Positions 10,740-23,269 of a stretch of 64,000 bases of DNA are shown here, piece after piece. The stretch covers positions 10,456,194 through 10,520,193 of the forward strand of contig OZ036011.1 of assembly GCA_964035015.1 (NCBI GenBank), in the 5' to 3' direction. How positions within the stretch are numbered: the stretch's first letter is position 1; each line of letters begins with the position of its first letter. The notes below the pieces were generated by a model. It made no database searches and had not been told where the DNA came from. It worked only from the letters and a program-made list of their open reading frames with translations. The DNA is from Corallium rubrum. Taxonomy: Eukaryota > Cnidaria > Anthozoa > Scleralcyonacea > Coralliidae. The translations under genes were made by a program, and so were the position numbers.

Positions 10740-13070
10740 TGCTCGGTTCAGTTTATTTCGGGCGAAAATCACTTTTGTGGTAATTCAGTAATCTCAGCAA
10801 AAAACTGCGTGATCTTGTTAAACTGGCTAAAGATGAACCGTATAGGTTTATTGTCATGCATCTCATGAGTACAGCGATACAAGCACGCGGGATCTTGGGT
10901 ACATAAACAACTTAATGAACGAGCACTTATGATATAGAGAAGAACAAGTGGGGTTTGAAAAAACTTTGAAGAAAATATAGCGTGATAAAGTACAAATAAC
11001 TGCTTATTGTGGTCTCTGATAGCACGATGTTTGTACGATTTCGTGTCATGATGAAGATAATTGTATATAGTTAATTGTCCTCAGAGGGGAAGTGGGTGAT
11101 CGGGAATTATCCAACCCACATATTAGCCCATTGCGTGGTGATTCAGTGTGTATCATCGGGTTTCTAGCCATATACATTCTCTTTCTCTCTTTCTCGGTAT
11201 TTTTTATCACTTCAGAGGAATATTTAGTAACTCTCGAGCTCTCGCATCCGCCGTAGACGCGCGTCTCTCGAGTCAGAAGATTTTTTATTTTGATTTACTC
11301 GGTCTATCAGAGAGTTCTTTGAGAATGATTCGTTAATATGTTGCCTCAATATATCATTGGATATTGATAGCATGTTGAAGTGACAAGTTGCTCGACAATG
11401 CAGCTGATGCGTGAAGTACTTATGATCGTGATAGAAAAACTAGAAATTCTCTCAGAGAAAAAGGCTTCTTTTTATAATTTGCCTCGCCCGGGAATAACAA
11501 GATGTTTGGCCAAAACAATCTCTTTTGCGAACCCTGAGGGAAATTATTCGCATATTGTTGTTTCCATGTCGGCCTTATTCTAGATTGATTCTTACTCTTA
11601 ACGAATGAATGGAAAAGTTATTTTCAAAGGCTTCTTTACCCCCAATACAAGACTGATATAGCAATGCTTATGCATTTATTGCATACCGAAATATTTCCTA
11701 ACATATAACCCATGGATTCTATATTTCCCTATAACGGGAAATTAAAAGATTTAACAGCTGATAAACAAGGTCTAATTTTAGTTTTAATTTATTCACACAA
11801 AACAAATACGTATTTTGCGTGTTTTTTTCCCTTGACTTCAAAGGATGGGACACCGGAATAGCCTATGTACTCAGATTTGATGTTGCTGTATACACTGACG
11901 TGGGACAAAACGTCAGTGAAGTCTAGTTGTATAGAAAGTGTGCTATAGGGGAAGGAAAGGATAAAAGGGTGAAAAGGAAACGGGCCTCGTTAGCTCAAAA
12001 ATACGATTCCTTCAGACATGCATGGTTAAATCTTTAGTTAATCTATAGTGCAGTGTATGATTTATGAAAGATTCTGCCTCGAAGTTTCAGTATTATTCTT
12101 GTCTATATATGGATAAAACTCTAGGCAGTTCACCTTCTTGTATAGTGATTTGTTTTCCGGCTATTTGTCGTAACACTCTGCTTAGTCAGCACTCAACATT
12201 CATTATAATTGATTATAATTTGACTGTTATGCTAACGATTTGCATGCATAAACTAACACTTAACCCAGCCTAAATTCGAATCCTTCTATGTCAGTGGAAA
12301 CAATTCGATATTTTTCTTATCTCGATACAGGAATGATGTTTTTAGCTAGATGTGAGTATAAGGCTTGGCCCTTCGTATGAAACATCTTTTACTTCACTAC
12401 TGTAATAGGTTATAATTGTGTTTTAATTAGTAATTCCTGCCATGCTTGCTCTGATGCTTTTCAAAGATGGAAGGACGTGATTATATTATTAACTTTTGGT
12501 AGTGAGATCTTTGTATTTAATACACAACGAGTTTTCGCTCTCATCCTGTACGCAGGATGATTCGTTGCACCTTATACCCTTAGCCTGGTTTCTTAATTTG
12601 TTCAACTCCTAAATTGTAATTAACATGCACTTGATACACTCACTAATTATGCATACTTTTCAGAATTAATTTTATGTATTTATTTTCTTCAAAACGACCA
12701 CTAAATTACATGAAATTCGAAACAACCCAAGTCATTACTGACCTGTATATTGTAGCGAGATAAACCAGTGAAAAACAAGAAAGATTCTTATTTTAAACGA
12801 CGAAAATTTAAAAAAACAAACAAAATGACATACTGTCACGGAGCCCAGATTGACAATCACAAGAGCTGTCATAATTTAAGAGCGTGTAATAAGTTGGACT
12901 TTATAAAGATAGTTTGTATTTCTAGTTTATTTTTATTTAGTGTTTGTTTGTTTGTTTGTTGCCAAATTTCTAACCAAGAATCGTTTTTGTGTCGATATTT
13001 GAAATATTTTCACCAACGTATATTGTCAATATAGTTGAATCCTACACAGAAATAGTTTGACAGGAGGATT
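10740..13070. other. No recognisable gene
   Basis: About 2.3 kb of AT-rich sequence upstream of gene A. Short open frames (60-88 codons, for example 11380-11583 and 12768-13034) have no recognisable motifs. A short (TTTG)n tract lies near 12940. Confidence 0.4.
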
Positions 13071-13077
13071 TGGAATA

Positions 13078-13412
13078 GGGTCCCTAAGAGGCGTGACGCA
13101 GGGGGACGGAGACAGCTCTGCGACCAGGGTTCAATTCCTGCTCTCAGCAGTTATCTGATTAAAATTTCACCTTGGCCGCATGTGAGAAGAGTGCTTCCAG
13201 TTTGACTCTACCAAACATCGCAGGTTTCCTCCAATCCTCCGGGGGTACTCCGGTTTCCTCCTGTAGTAACACTGGACCAATGAGGGATGGCCCTTACTGG
13301 ACCTCTAGGGAGAACAGTTAGTTTTTAACTGATAGAGATATCCCAGTATATGAATAAGATTAGTTTAGTTTAGTTTAGTTTAGTTTAGTTTAGTTTAGTT
13401 TAGTTTAGTTTA
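13078..13412 (+). mobile_element. tRNA-derived SINE (SINE-B), full length with (TTTAG)n tail
   Basis: The head has a degenerate A box and a clear B box (GGGTTCAATTCCTG). The body includes CCTCCTGTAGTAACACTGG and CCAATGAGGGATGG. The tail is about 13 TTTAG repeats (13345-13412). The 3' body is tandemly amplified at 26630-27285. Confidence 0.8.
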
Positions 13413-13429
13413 AGCAAGATAATTCAAGC

Positions 13430-15090
13430 AAGGTTGGGGTTTTTAGCTATATTTATCCGGTGGATCTACCAGGATAATTTAACCAAACGTCAGTATGAAA
13501 TCTTATTTTATAAAATGTCTCTATTTACTGTTTATACGTAGATATATCTTTATCTATACGTATTTTGAGCTTTTATATTCATCCTAAGAATTAGAAACAT
13601 ATCAGCTTTTGAGGCGAATGCAATAAAATACGTTCCACAAAATAAAAGAAGTTTCCAAACCGCATCTGATCATGCATATGCGCACGCATGCATGTGTTTT
13701 TATTTAATCCTATAAGCAATAAATAAAGGCAAGAGATTCTTAAGTGGACGAAAGAAATGTAAGAGTAAGACTACGTTAATTTGTTCTAGCACCAGCCAAA
13801 TAATTTAAGAAACCCTTGACTTTTAGAAGTAGTTGTTCGCATTATCTTGTTAATTAAATATGACTGTGGAAATGAGAGCACTTTACACAAAAACGTTTTA
13901 TATAATAACAAAAGAAACCCAACGGGAATGTAAAAAATAAGAGTGCTGCGTAGACATTGTTTTAGATAGAGCAAAGAGAAAGTACTGAGGTCGTTTTCAG
14001 TAACGAAATACTGACGTTTCGCGCGCAGCCCTATCACATGCACATTTCACTCTGCCGGATGAAGGGCTCTGCTGTCTAGAAAAAAACAGTGGTTGATATA
14101 TTATATGACACATAATATTAATTTCTTGAACATGTATATTTTTTAAACATAATTACAATGGCCGTGCATGGAACAGAAACTTATAAATTGCAGTATACAG
14201 TTTTATTCGACCCTTGATCAATTCGTAATTTTTGCAACTGTTGGAGTTTTGCCATGCAAGGTTTTGAGTATATGATGGCCTTTATATAAAGAAATAAGTT
14301 TAAGACGTGTATTTTTTAAGATCTGAGTTTAAAGGATGTTAAAATATAATAATTGTTTTGAGGATATTGCTTGTTTATTAGTATGGAAATGAGTTTGTTT
14401 GCCACACAAAGGACTTTATTAAAAAGTGTTTGAAATTAGCACTGACGATGCTATTTTATTTAGATTTCCTAAAGCTTAATGCTCGAATGTCATATAATTA
14501 TGTTCAAAAGCTTTAACTTAAAAACATATGAAATATGTTTGATGAACTTGTTAATTCTTTAGTTGAGGTTTTTGTTGTATAGAGAATATGGAAATTAGTT
14601 TTATGTTTTTTTTCTGTACAAAGAGTATTATTCATTTTTATGCCACGGATCATTGATGTTAGTTTATGTGGTTATTTCTGGCAAAAGTTGCTAACAATGC
14701 CCCAGCCTTTTCCTTTCATTGGCATTGCTAACAGTCTGGAGTCCGAGCTATTAGGATATATGCATTGAATCTGTGAAAATGTTCAATTTAGGCCACTATT
14801 TGTTCTAAAGTACGTCAAATTTTGCAGTGTTTTTTCCTGTGCAAAGTTCTAATCGGATATCGAACACTTGCATGCCGAATAAGAAGGCTAATAAACTATA
14901 ATTACAGACGCACGAGAAACTAAAAGCTTTTTGAAAAAAAAAATTTTAAGCATTTTTTGAGTTAAGTCAAACAGGATGTGTCAAGGATATGATACATTGG
15001 ATGATGTGAATCAACACTTCAGCTTCAGCAGTGGTTTCAGTACTTTAGCTTGTGCTTTTATAATTTTACGTGCAAGATATTTAACGATTA
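13430..15090. other. Mostly unannotated AT-rich sequence
   Basis: A degraded minus-strand copy of the CGAAACGTCAG repeat lies at about 13960-14065 (GAAATACTGACGTTTCGCGC, then GATGAAGGGCTCTGC). Nothing else is recognisable. Confidence 0.4.
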
Positions 15091-15094
15091 AACA

Positions 15095-15186
15095 AGGAGC
15101 CTGAGTTGTCTATGAGCTGATAGTCGGACGAGGCGCGGCCAAGTTGACTATCGTCCATAGACAACGAAGACGAAGTTGTCTAATTG
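15095..15186. repeat. Small imperfect inverted repeat
   Basis: GTTGTCTATGAGCTGATAGTC is mirrored by GACTATCGTCCATAGACAAC around a GC-rich centre. Confidence 0.55.
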
Positions 15187-15207
15187 TTTTAGTTTATAAA
15201 CTATCTC

Positions 15208-15335
15208 TCTAACTCTTTCCTGTCCGAATTGGTCTTTAGTATTTTATTCTGGCTAACGTCAGAGTAATTTATTCTGGCTAACGCCAGACGATTTTATTCA
15301 CCTCTGGGGAAGCCCTCGGGCAGGAATGAGATACT
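15208..15335. mobile_element. Short hairpin MITE, copy with duplicated core
   Basis: Arms CTCTTTCCTGTCCG and CGGGCAGGAATGAG enclose two copies of TTTATTCTGGCTAACG. The arms are the CCTGTCC subfamily type, as at 57350 and 55780. Confidence 0.7.
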
Positions 15336-15621
15336 GTAAACCAACTATTCGATAAAACTATTATTTTAAAGAAACAAACTGAATCCTCAGCAAAGTGCGA
15401 GTTTTCTGCCATTATTGTCTTGCATTTCAAGCTCGACTCTTTCGCTATACTAGAGGTCTATCACCAATAGACAGTCAGTAGCTCAACCAATCAGAATACA
15501 GCATTTGTAATAGTCTAAATGCAGGTTTGTTTATACTGACACTAGATAGGTTTAAGTAATCATAGTTTCACCTTATAAATTTTAGCTTTATTTTACAGTA
15601 TAAACCTCACCTTACTGTAAA

Positions 15622-15700
15622 GTGAAAAGGTTGTAAACTGCGCATGCTACTGAAATACTGACGTTTCAAGCGGACCTCTTCGTCAAAATAAGTAGGAGCC
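15622..15700 (-). repeat. CGAAACGTCAG repeat, single copy
   Basis: AAGTGAAAAGGTTGTAAACTG and GAAATACTGACGTTTCAAGC match the unit tandemly repeated at 27450-28060, on the opposite strand. Confidence 0.65.
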
Positions 15701-15747
15701 CTTCATCTTACCGTAGGTTCATTTGAGGGTGTGGTGTCTGCTTCCTA

Positions 15748-16092
15748 CACACGTAAAAACGCGCAAGCTGTTACAGACCTGCAAGCAAGTTGTTACAAGG
15801 CTGTTCAACAGGCTGTCACCGTCATGTATTCGCACTGGCTGCCCCAGTCTGTTAACATGTCTGTAACAGGTGGTTGACAACTTGTAACAAGGCTGATGAC
15901 TCCAACAGACTGATGACAAGTTGTTCCAACAACCTGTTACCGCTCTGCACTCAACAAGTTAACAGATTGATGCTAACAAGGTTGTAGCAGCTTCTTGAAT
16001 GAACAGCATTGTTGTATACAACTTGTTCCCAGCCTTGCTACAAGCCTGTTGCGAACACATCCTGTTGACAAGCTGTGAGATTTTTACGTGTG
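15748..16092 (-). mobile_element. TA-target MITE with CACACGTAAAAA ends, copy 1
   Basis: The terminal inverted repeats CACACGTAAAAA and TTTTTACGTGTG are flanked by TA on both sides. The interior is dense in GTTAACA, GTTACAA and CTTGTTA sub-motifs. Copies at 34613 and 36767 are in the opposite orientation. The TA duplication suggests a Tc1/mariner-like mobiliser (inference). Confidence 0.85.
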
Positions 16093-16389
16093 TAGTGCCT
16101 GTAAAGAATGACTTGCCAGATTCATAGGTCAACATTAACGCTTGATGAAACAAATTATGACCTAAAGTCATATCACAGGTAATCTATTTTGAAGTCTAAA
16201 TGAGTGCATATAATTCTCAAGTCCATCTATTTCGTTCGGTTATAGTATCCCAGGAACCACACCCTGGGTGTAAAATTCGGATTGTGGCCCGCCCTCTGAG
16301 TTTGACTGTGGCCCGCCCTCCAAGTTTGAAGCTTGATTATACTATCAAAAAAGTGAAGGGAAACATCGTATCAGAGATAATAAATCATT

Positions 16390-16610
16390 GTCCCGCTTTG
16401 AGGCCAGCTGGACCTCTCCCTGTGCTGAATAAAATCTTCTGGCGTGAGCCAGAATAAAATACTAAAGACTCGTCTTCAGGCTTCAAAGTGTTAAAGAGAT
16501 AGGTTTTAACACTTCGAGGCCTGGACCTCTCCCTGTGCTGAATAAAATCGTCTGGCGTTAGCCAGAATAAAATACTAAAGACTCGTCTTCAGGCTTCAAG
16601 GTGTTAATGT
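16390..16610 (+). repeat. Two tandem hairpin units of about 113 bp
   Basis: Two direct copies of a unit containing GGACCTCTCCCTGTGCTGAA and the hairpin CTGGCGTTAGCCAG, separated by AAGAGATAGGTTTTAACAC. The same unit forms a four-copy array at 43127-43577. Confidence 0.8.
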
Positions 16611-16854
16611 GAATCTAGTTGATTGTTATACAGGATTATATCACCCATCATAAAACTATCTTAAATTAATCTAATGTATACACACATACTGCAATGCAGT
16701 AAGACTATAACATCATGAAGCACTTCCATATTGTAATTTGGTGAACAGTGTTAAGTAGAAAGCTCTTAAGTCAAGCTAGTTTAGTTCGACACTCGGAAAT
16801 TGTCAGTTTTGATTTGTCATAAGACTTAATTGTCATGATATAGGTTCATCATCT

Positions 16855-16950
16855 TGACTGGATTAAGCAATTTTTTATGAAGGACTCTGCTCGAAACGTC
16901 AGTATTTCCTTCACTAAAAATCTAGGTATAGTTTACCATCTTTTCACTTT
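16855..16950 (+). repeat. CGAAACGTCAG repeat, single copy
   Basis: ATGAAGGACTCTGCTCGAAACG, then GTTTACCATCTTTTCACTTTG. It is a diverged single unit of the family arrayed at 27450-28060. Confidence 0.65.
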
Positions 16951-17031
16951 GCAACAGATTAATTCAGTATAGTTATGCTTTTCTAAACATTTTCACTCCC
17001 TCCACACACATACACACATGCACACAGCATT

Positions 17032-17140
17032 TCACAAGTCAGGAAGTCTCCTCTTGGCGAGTATAAAATCGTCTAGCGTTGCAGCAAAATAAGAAAAGTG
17101 TCAAATGGCAGCATTCACGAATAAAGGGTTAACCTTTTTA
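17032..17140. mobile_element. Degraded hairpin MITE copy
   Basis: CTCTTGGCGAGTATAAAATCG with TCTAGCGTTGCAGCAAAATAAG is a decayed form of the TCTGGCGTTAGCCAGA hairpin core. Confidence 0.5.
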
Positions 17141-17427
17141 CTCAGATTGTTGTTGTAGAAGACTACACCAGACTATCAAATGTTCAAGTTCAAGTTCAAT
17201 TTATTGCACACTATGTTTATAATGATATACTCTACACATAATGTTCAGCTTTTTGTTGTAATTATAAATTTATTTTTTATTACTTTCATCTTGCTTTGAA
17301 TGAAATCAGACTAAATCTAATTAAGTCTAATATACTGAATTGATAATTTCCCACAAAGTTTAAGATATGACACTTTTCGGAAAGAAGAAATGAAAATGTA
17401 TGCGTTATGCCTAGCTATGCAGATTAC

Positions 17428-17545
17428 GATTATTTTATTTATTTATTTTTTAAAATAACTTTGCCATACACGTTACAAACATAAATACAGACATTAAGAC
17501 AACAGGCTGGGTAACCGCAACAGCTAGTGCCAAGGATAATTTTTT
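17428..17545 (-). mobile_element. LINE 3' UTR fragment
   Basis: Minus-strand CTAGCTGTTGCGGTTACCCAG followed by an A-rich AAATAAATAAAAT tail matches the 3' ends of the LINE fragments at 23878 and 56000. No coding sequence remains. Confidence 0.55.
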
Positions 17546-18335
17546 TATTAAACGGATAATTTTTCTAAACGGATAATTTTTTTATTTGTTTTATTTTTCT
17601 CTGTTAAACATGGTTTTGAGGAGCACTAAAATAGATGTTCTTTATAAGAATAAAAAACTTTTGTTATGAAGATAATTTGCGTCAAGTTTGACAGATGAAG
17701 AGAGCTAGTGCAATTTGTAACAGACTACAAGTCTACAACTTCAGATATTATTTCACATTGTTTTTTTTAAATTGTACTGAACAGTCTTTGCTCCCATTTC
17801 ATTGCACCAAGCTCGCAAACGCACCACGTGCAATACATGTATACGTACAACTTATCATACCACTTTAGCGTTATTCTTGTAAAACTTGTCAAAAATCTTT
17901 TCCATTTTTTTGTGTACTTGTAAGTTGTCAACCTTGCTCTCAAACCACTATTCCTCTTAACCAAGAAATGCATGCATTAAATTTTTGAACTTGTTCAGTT
18001 TTTTCAAGACTTTTCTAACTTGTATGGTGTTGTGTATTAATGTGGAGTGTGCTGAGGTGTTGTTCACTGTTCTGGGTTTCTTATTCACGTCTTGTTGCTG
18101 AAAATGCAAACAGGTTATTTGCATAAACCAGATAGTCAGCAAAGTAAAGAATTTTAAGGGTTCTTTTCAAAGCACTTTCCCTAAGTGCATGTTTTGCTGC
18201 ATGTGTCAGTGTCGTGTATAATTTTTATTCTTGGGTGTTGGTTGCTTTAAGAAAGCTAGTCTGATTTCGCGTTATATGCATTTAAATGAAGTATTCGACA
18301 AATTCTCAAGAGCTAGTTCTGGTCTTTTTATATAT

Positions 18336-18890
18336 ACTATGCTGTGTGTTGCTGCATGTACTGTGCTGCATCGTGCTTTGCTGTGTCGTGCTGGTCTTGC
18401 TGCATCTTACCTTGCTGTGCTGTGCCGTGCTCTGTCGTGTTCTATCGTGCTGCATCGTGCTTTGCTTTGCTGTGCTGTGCTGGTCTTGCTGCATCTTACC
18501 TTGCTGTGCTGTGCCGTGCTCTGTCGTGTTCTGCTGTGCTGTGCTGTGCTGTGCTGTGCTGTGCTGTGCTGTGCTGTGCTGTGCCGTGCTGTGCCGTGCT
18601 CTGTTGTGCTTATGCATACTATGTAATGCTGTATTATGCTGTTCTGTGGTTAGTGCTGTGTTGTTCTTGCTAATGTTCTACTGTGCATTATAGTGTTATG
18701 TAGTACACAGTTCAATGTTTTGCTCTGCTGCACTGTGCTGTGTACCGCTGTCTTGTGTGCACTATTACGGTTTGTGTGGTGCTTCATCTGCTCTGCTGCA
18801 TTCTACAGTGCTTTGGTCTATGCTATCAGATGTGTTGTGTTTAATGCAGTGCAGTGCTGTGAAGCGCTGTCTTGTGTATTATTCTGACGC
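18336..18890. repeat. (GCTGT)n pentanucleotide array, degenerate at both ends
   Basis: The centre (18531-18600) is nearly pure GCTGT. The flanks hold decayed units such as GCATCGTGCT and a duplicated block containing GGTCTTGCTGCATC. All reading frames are open (Cys/Leu/Ala-rich or Ser/Thr/Gln-rich) because of the repeat. Confidence 0.9.
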
Positions 18891-19290
18891 TTGCTATGCA
18901 ATTTCACCTCTCAGCATAACCAGATAAATCCGGATCACCTGATGCCAACTCATTGATATTCACCGATATTGACCGACTTCATACAGTGCTCTTTAAATGT
19001 CAGTTTGTTAGGTTTTTTGTAACTAACATACACTTATTCTCTTGATTGGCAGTTTCTATAATGTCTCTTCGCTATTTCCGTGCTTGTCATGCATTCTTGC
19101 ACACACTTTTGTCACCTCTGTTTGCAAACTGACATTGATTGAGAGGATTCAGCTCTTTTGAAACAAAAAAGTTTTAAGCTTCAACCAACGGTGCATGGAC
19201 AGAAAGAAGACAATATCCTTGATATTTCTTATTAATTATGCAGAAACCAAAAATTGAAGCCGAGATTTGAGCCAGTCTAAAGATGATATT

Positions 19291-19656
19291 AGGGACCTTA
19301 AGATGCTAGGACGACGACGGCGGTGAAAAAGCAATTCAAATTTTAGCATTAGAAAGAAGTCACGGTTAACTGACTACTGTATTCAATACTTGAAGCTTGT
19401 TTTATAATTTTCAAAGTGTTAAAACCATTGCAGTGTCTATGTTAAGGCAATCTCAGACAACAGTTCTCATCACCCCACGAGTCATCGTCGTCCTGAAGAC
19501 GTGAAAATGCTCTGTGTGGCGTTGTATACAGAGTGAGGACGGTGTTCAGATTACTCTTGGGACTAGAAATTATTCATTATCTTTGTTTTGCAAGAAGAAT
19601 GCTTTTGTTTGAAGGACGTCGTCCTCGAAGTTGCCGTCGTAGATCTTAAGGTCCCT
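19291..19656 (+). mobile_element. MITE with AGGGACC/GGTCCCT ends, 3-bp target duplication, copy 1
   Basis: The ends AGGGACCTTAAGAT and ATCTTAAGGTCCCT are inverted repeats and ATT flanks both sides. The interior has ATTACTCTTGGGACTAG and CGTCGTCCTCGAAGTTG. A diverged second copy is at 58301-58666. Confidence 0.8.
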
Positions 19657-19834
19657 ATTGCTGCTGAAGTATTTCGTCGAGGCTATAGCTCGATGCTAAC
19701 CGTGATAAGTCAACTTCAGATATTTTTTTCAAGCTTGATATTCTTATAATAAGTTGTACGTATACATGTAGTGCATGTGGTACGTTTGCGAGCTTGGTCT
19801 AACGTAACAGACGTTTGGTGGACGTTCGTCAAGC

Positions 19835-19925
19835 TCAATTACTCAGAAAAGATTTCTGATCCCTAGACAGCGTCCGAACCTGCAACCTAATGACCAGTTA
19901 GACGATCTAACCAATGAGTTACTGA
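19835..19925 (-). mobile_element. tRNA-like repeat head
   Basis: On the minus strand, GTAACTCATTGGTTAGATCG resembles an A box and D arm, and GCAGGTTCGGACGC a weak B box. The acceptor stem does not close, so a SINE relic is likelier than a tRNA gene. Confidence 0.45.
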
Positions 19926-20621
19926 GACTCATTTACAAAGTTACGTAACTTTGCTTTCTTTTAGATATATATACAATTAATCTGGGATAAAGCCAGGTTA
20001 AACTACATCACACAAAACAATGTAGTGTCGGAGAAAGTTATAATTGCCCAGGCGGGGAGTGTTGAGAAGGGATCTGTTGATGAAAAACAAAACAAAACAA
20101 AACAAAACATAACTAACAAATGCATAGCACTGGCAGTGGCAGCAGTCGCAGTGAGACATGCCTTTCTACTGCAGTATGGGACAGTCAGCAGCAACAGCCA
20201 CTATAGCAGTTAGTAAGAATGATGCGGTAAAATTGGCAGCAGTCAGTATACATATTTTAGAAAAACCGCGAAAGGACTGGACAGGTCCCTTAAAAGTCAT
20301 CCCTTTTAACCTTGACCAAGGGGGGGGGTCATTTTTTCTCAGGTGATGTGTATACCCTAATTGATAGGCTGTTTGTTTTAAAAACTCTGTTTCTATTCAT
20401 GTTATTTTATTTAATTGATTGTCAAAGATTTAATTTAGTATTTAGTGAATGTATATGTTATTTTAGCTCTTAAAGTGTGTTCGTCATTGCCGTGAACGTC
20501 AAAGAATGTTCTTTTACCATAACGATCACACAAGCGACTTTTGTTCATTTTTGTTGACACTGGCGAGTACAGAGCTCTTGCAAAGTGTTCAAGTAGGGAC
20601 ATATTAATTACTTATAAGTTA

Positions 20622-20937
20622 TATTGGGCATTTCACTCGATTACATAGCGTGTTCTAAGGATTTTGGGTGAAGGAAAATTCGAGTGTAGAATATATACAT
20701 TTTAAGACCAAACCGGGACCAGTTGCGAAAAATGCAACTACACAGGCCTTCCGGCAGGAATTGAACCCACGACCTTGCGATTCTAGTGCAATGCTCTGAC
20801 CACTGAGCCACGGAGGGCGTTGCCGAGAGCTTGATCGCGGGTTCTGTATATATAATAAGGTGGTAATGCCAGGAGAGAATTGGGTCTTATAATGTATATA
20901 TTCTACACTCGAATTTTCCTTCACCCAAAATCCTTAT
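20622..20937 (-). mobile_element. SINE-A, full copy with inverted terminal blocks
   Basis: The minus-strand head CCTCCGTGGCTCAGTGGTCAG (A box) and GTGGGTTCAATTCCTGCC (B box) folds as a tRNA-like cloverleaf with an AGA anticodon and one acceptor mismatch. The body is GCAACTGGTCCCGGTTTGG. TTCTACACTCGAATTTTCC appears inverted at both ends, so the whole unit can fold back. Confidence 0.8.
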
Positions 20938-20939
20938 TA

Positions 20940-22060
20940 ATTACTTAGTTGTTTTAGAATTGAAGTTGCTCCTAAATTGTAGTGTTTTACTGCATTATTT
21001 TTTTCATATCCGCACAGTAACTAAAGGAGCTTTGGGTACACCAGGGAATTCTTCTTGTAATTTGCAACCATCAGTATTTCAAGGTTGATATGTATACTTT
21101 ACAGGGAAGCTGAATACGTTAGGATTAGGGCTAGGGTTAAGGTTAGGTTTAGGTGCGAAATGCAAATTGCTTTGGTAAAAATAAGAGTTAATTACCACCG
21201 CTACCGAGGCCGACTTATATACAGACGATATTTGTCGTTATTTACCAAAAAATAATATTCTAGACGTAGTTTTAAAGCGATATAGTAGGTCATTTAATAT
21301 GCAAGGTCAATAACCTATATATTAACCGCGGCATATGACCCCACATCAAAGATAATTTATGCATAAATAAACTAAACACTCTTAGTTTCTAATATAATTA
21401 CATTTTAAGTCTCTCAACAAACTTGTATACGTCGGAAATCCCAGAGCAACTTGCAATATCTTTTCCATAACGTTCCAAATTGCCAGAAAAACTACTTTAT
21501 GTAATTGTACAATTTCCTGTATGGTCTTTCCAAGTAATTTCCATTTTCTCAACTTCTTATTCTAAATTCCAATTCTTTAGAAAATGCTGTGAATTGGTTT
21601 TCGTACATTTTGTTTTGTTTATTTCGATAAACGTTCAAGAGTTTTCTAAATTCTTCTGAAATTAAAACAGTCTCGAAGTCCCCTTATACTTTTCAAAGAG
21701 TTTTTTTAGTTCCCCTCTTGTGATATCTTGCAAGTTGTAAATTAGCTCTACAAACTTAACTTGTTTACAACCACAAAGTGGTCATCGGGGAAAGTTGACA
21801 CGCAGTACTGATATCTGTATGTGTAGGAATTTGGAAGTTGACACGCAGTATATCTGTATTATTATTATTAATTTATTATCTGTATTTAAGTATTTTTAAC
21901 ACCAATTTATATCACTAGAGAAATTGGGATTAATGTGTAAATTTCATTTATTAACTTTACAACCATGCAAGAATGCAAATATACAGTAAATAAAGAGTGC
22001 AATACTTGAACATGATTGAAAAAAATTATCAACAGGACACGAGTCCCATGTGAAGACCAA
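20940..22060. other. No recognisable gene; short telomere-like tract
   Basis: AT-rich sequence. At 21118-21155 there is a degenerate TTAGGG-like run (TTAGGATTAGGGCTAGGG, then TTAAGGTTAGG). Confidence 0.4.
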
Positions 22061-22067
22061 CGTGTGT

Positions 22068-22206
22068 AAACGTTCTTAAACCAGGGAAAACGTTCTTAAA
22101 CCAGGGAAAACGTTCGTAAACTAGGGAAAACGTTCTTAAACCAGAGAAAACGTTCTTAAATCAGAGAAAACGTTCTTAAACCAGGGAAAACGTTCTTAAA
22201 ACGTTC
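22068..22206. repeat. 20-bp minisatellite, about 7 units
   Basis: Repeats of CGTTCTTAAACCAGGGAAAA with single-base variants (AGAGAAAA, GTAAACTAGGG). Confidence 0.9.
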
Positions 22207-22495
22207 GGATATACAAGAAACTTTTGTTTTTGTATTTCTTTGTGTATCTGTGTTTATGTTCAAGATGTGCCACCAGACATATTTACTGGTTCTTGAGAAT
22301 AACAATTACTAGTTATATTGGCTTAGGGTTATTTTTTTGTTTTACTTTCTTAGTTAATTGTTTTGTTTTGATTTGAATAATCAGAGCTGTTGATGTAGAA
22401 ATTGCTAAAGCATAGGACATTTCGTTGGCCAGTCCCACAAACACTGAATCTCGAAATCGGGAGAGGTTTGGGGGTACGTCTTTGGGGGTACGGGG

Positions 22496-22891
22496 CAGTG
22501 ATGGATCCAGCTTGATCTGGTGGTGGTGGGGGGGGGGGGGTGCTGAGCGAGTGAAGTGAGGCAGGGTGGAGCGCCACTGAGGGAGCTACGACAGGGGTCT
22601 GGAGACACAGCCTCGGCAGGGGCTGAGCTGGTGGTGGGGCTGGGGGATAGTGGGCAAAGCCTGCCAGAATATTTTTTTATACCTATTAGTACCTATGAAT
22701 TATATGATAGCTAATATATGAATCATATATCTATGAATCATATGATACCTAATACCTAGGTCCTATGAAATTTACGCGGACATTGAATGAATGCGTCCTT
22801 TAACGTACTTGGATTTGACAAGGCAATTGGCACCCCCTTGGCCAAGGCCAGGGGGTGCACCCCCTGCACCCCCCCTGTAAATCCATCACTG
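22496..22891. mobile_element. hAT-like non-autonomous element (CAGTGATGGAT ends)
   Basis: The ends CAGTGATGGAT and ATCCATCACTG are inverted repeats. The flanking octamers GTACGGGG and TTTCGGGG look like a decayed 8-bp target duplication. The interior is rich in G runs and has CAGGGGGTGCACCCCCTG. No transposase frame. Confidence 0.65.
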
Positions 22892-22904
22892 TTTCGGGGA
22901 CTCG

Positions 22905-23060
22905 GAAGGATTTGGGTGATGTTTTTGGGTTTGGGGGAACTTTTTGGATTTTAGGGGATTTTTTGGGATTTTGAGGGATTTTCCGGGTTTGGAGGGGGGG
23001 GGGGGGGGGGTTGGATATGGGTGGATTTTTTGGATTTGGGGAAATTTTGAGGGATGTTTT
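22905..23060 (+). repeat. G-rich tract with a 17-base G run
   Basis: Degenerate GGGATTTTGGGG units surround an uninterrupted G run at 22994-23010. It could form G-quadruplexes. Confidence 0.75.
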
Positions 23061-23269
23061 TGGCTTTTGGGGGTTTTATGGTTCAGGCCTCGTTTTTAAC
23101 GTCGAGCAGACCTGAATTATGAGGGGTCTGGTGGAGAATATATGTTGGCCTTAAATTTAGCCCCAAGCTCCAGTAGCCAGATCCCTCATTATTTTTACAC
23201 AATAGACAGAACAATATACGAATGTTTTGAAATATAAAATTTCTTTCTAGTTTGTATATCTAACTTAAA

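Noticed and set aside
18231..18927. Cys/Leu/Ala-rich frames of up to 135 codons
   Set aside because: They derive from the GCTGT array and overlap in several frames.
20755..20830. tRNA-Ser(AGA)-like gene
   Set aside because: The cloverleaf is imperfect, has no long variable arm as Ser tRNAs should, and sits in a repeated SINE with the same body at four other places.
22068..22206. CRISPR-like array of short direct repeats
   Set aside because: The 20-bp units are contiguous without unique spacers, and the genome is animal, so it is a minisatellite.
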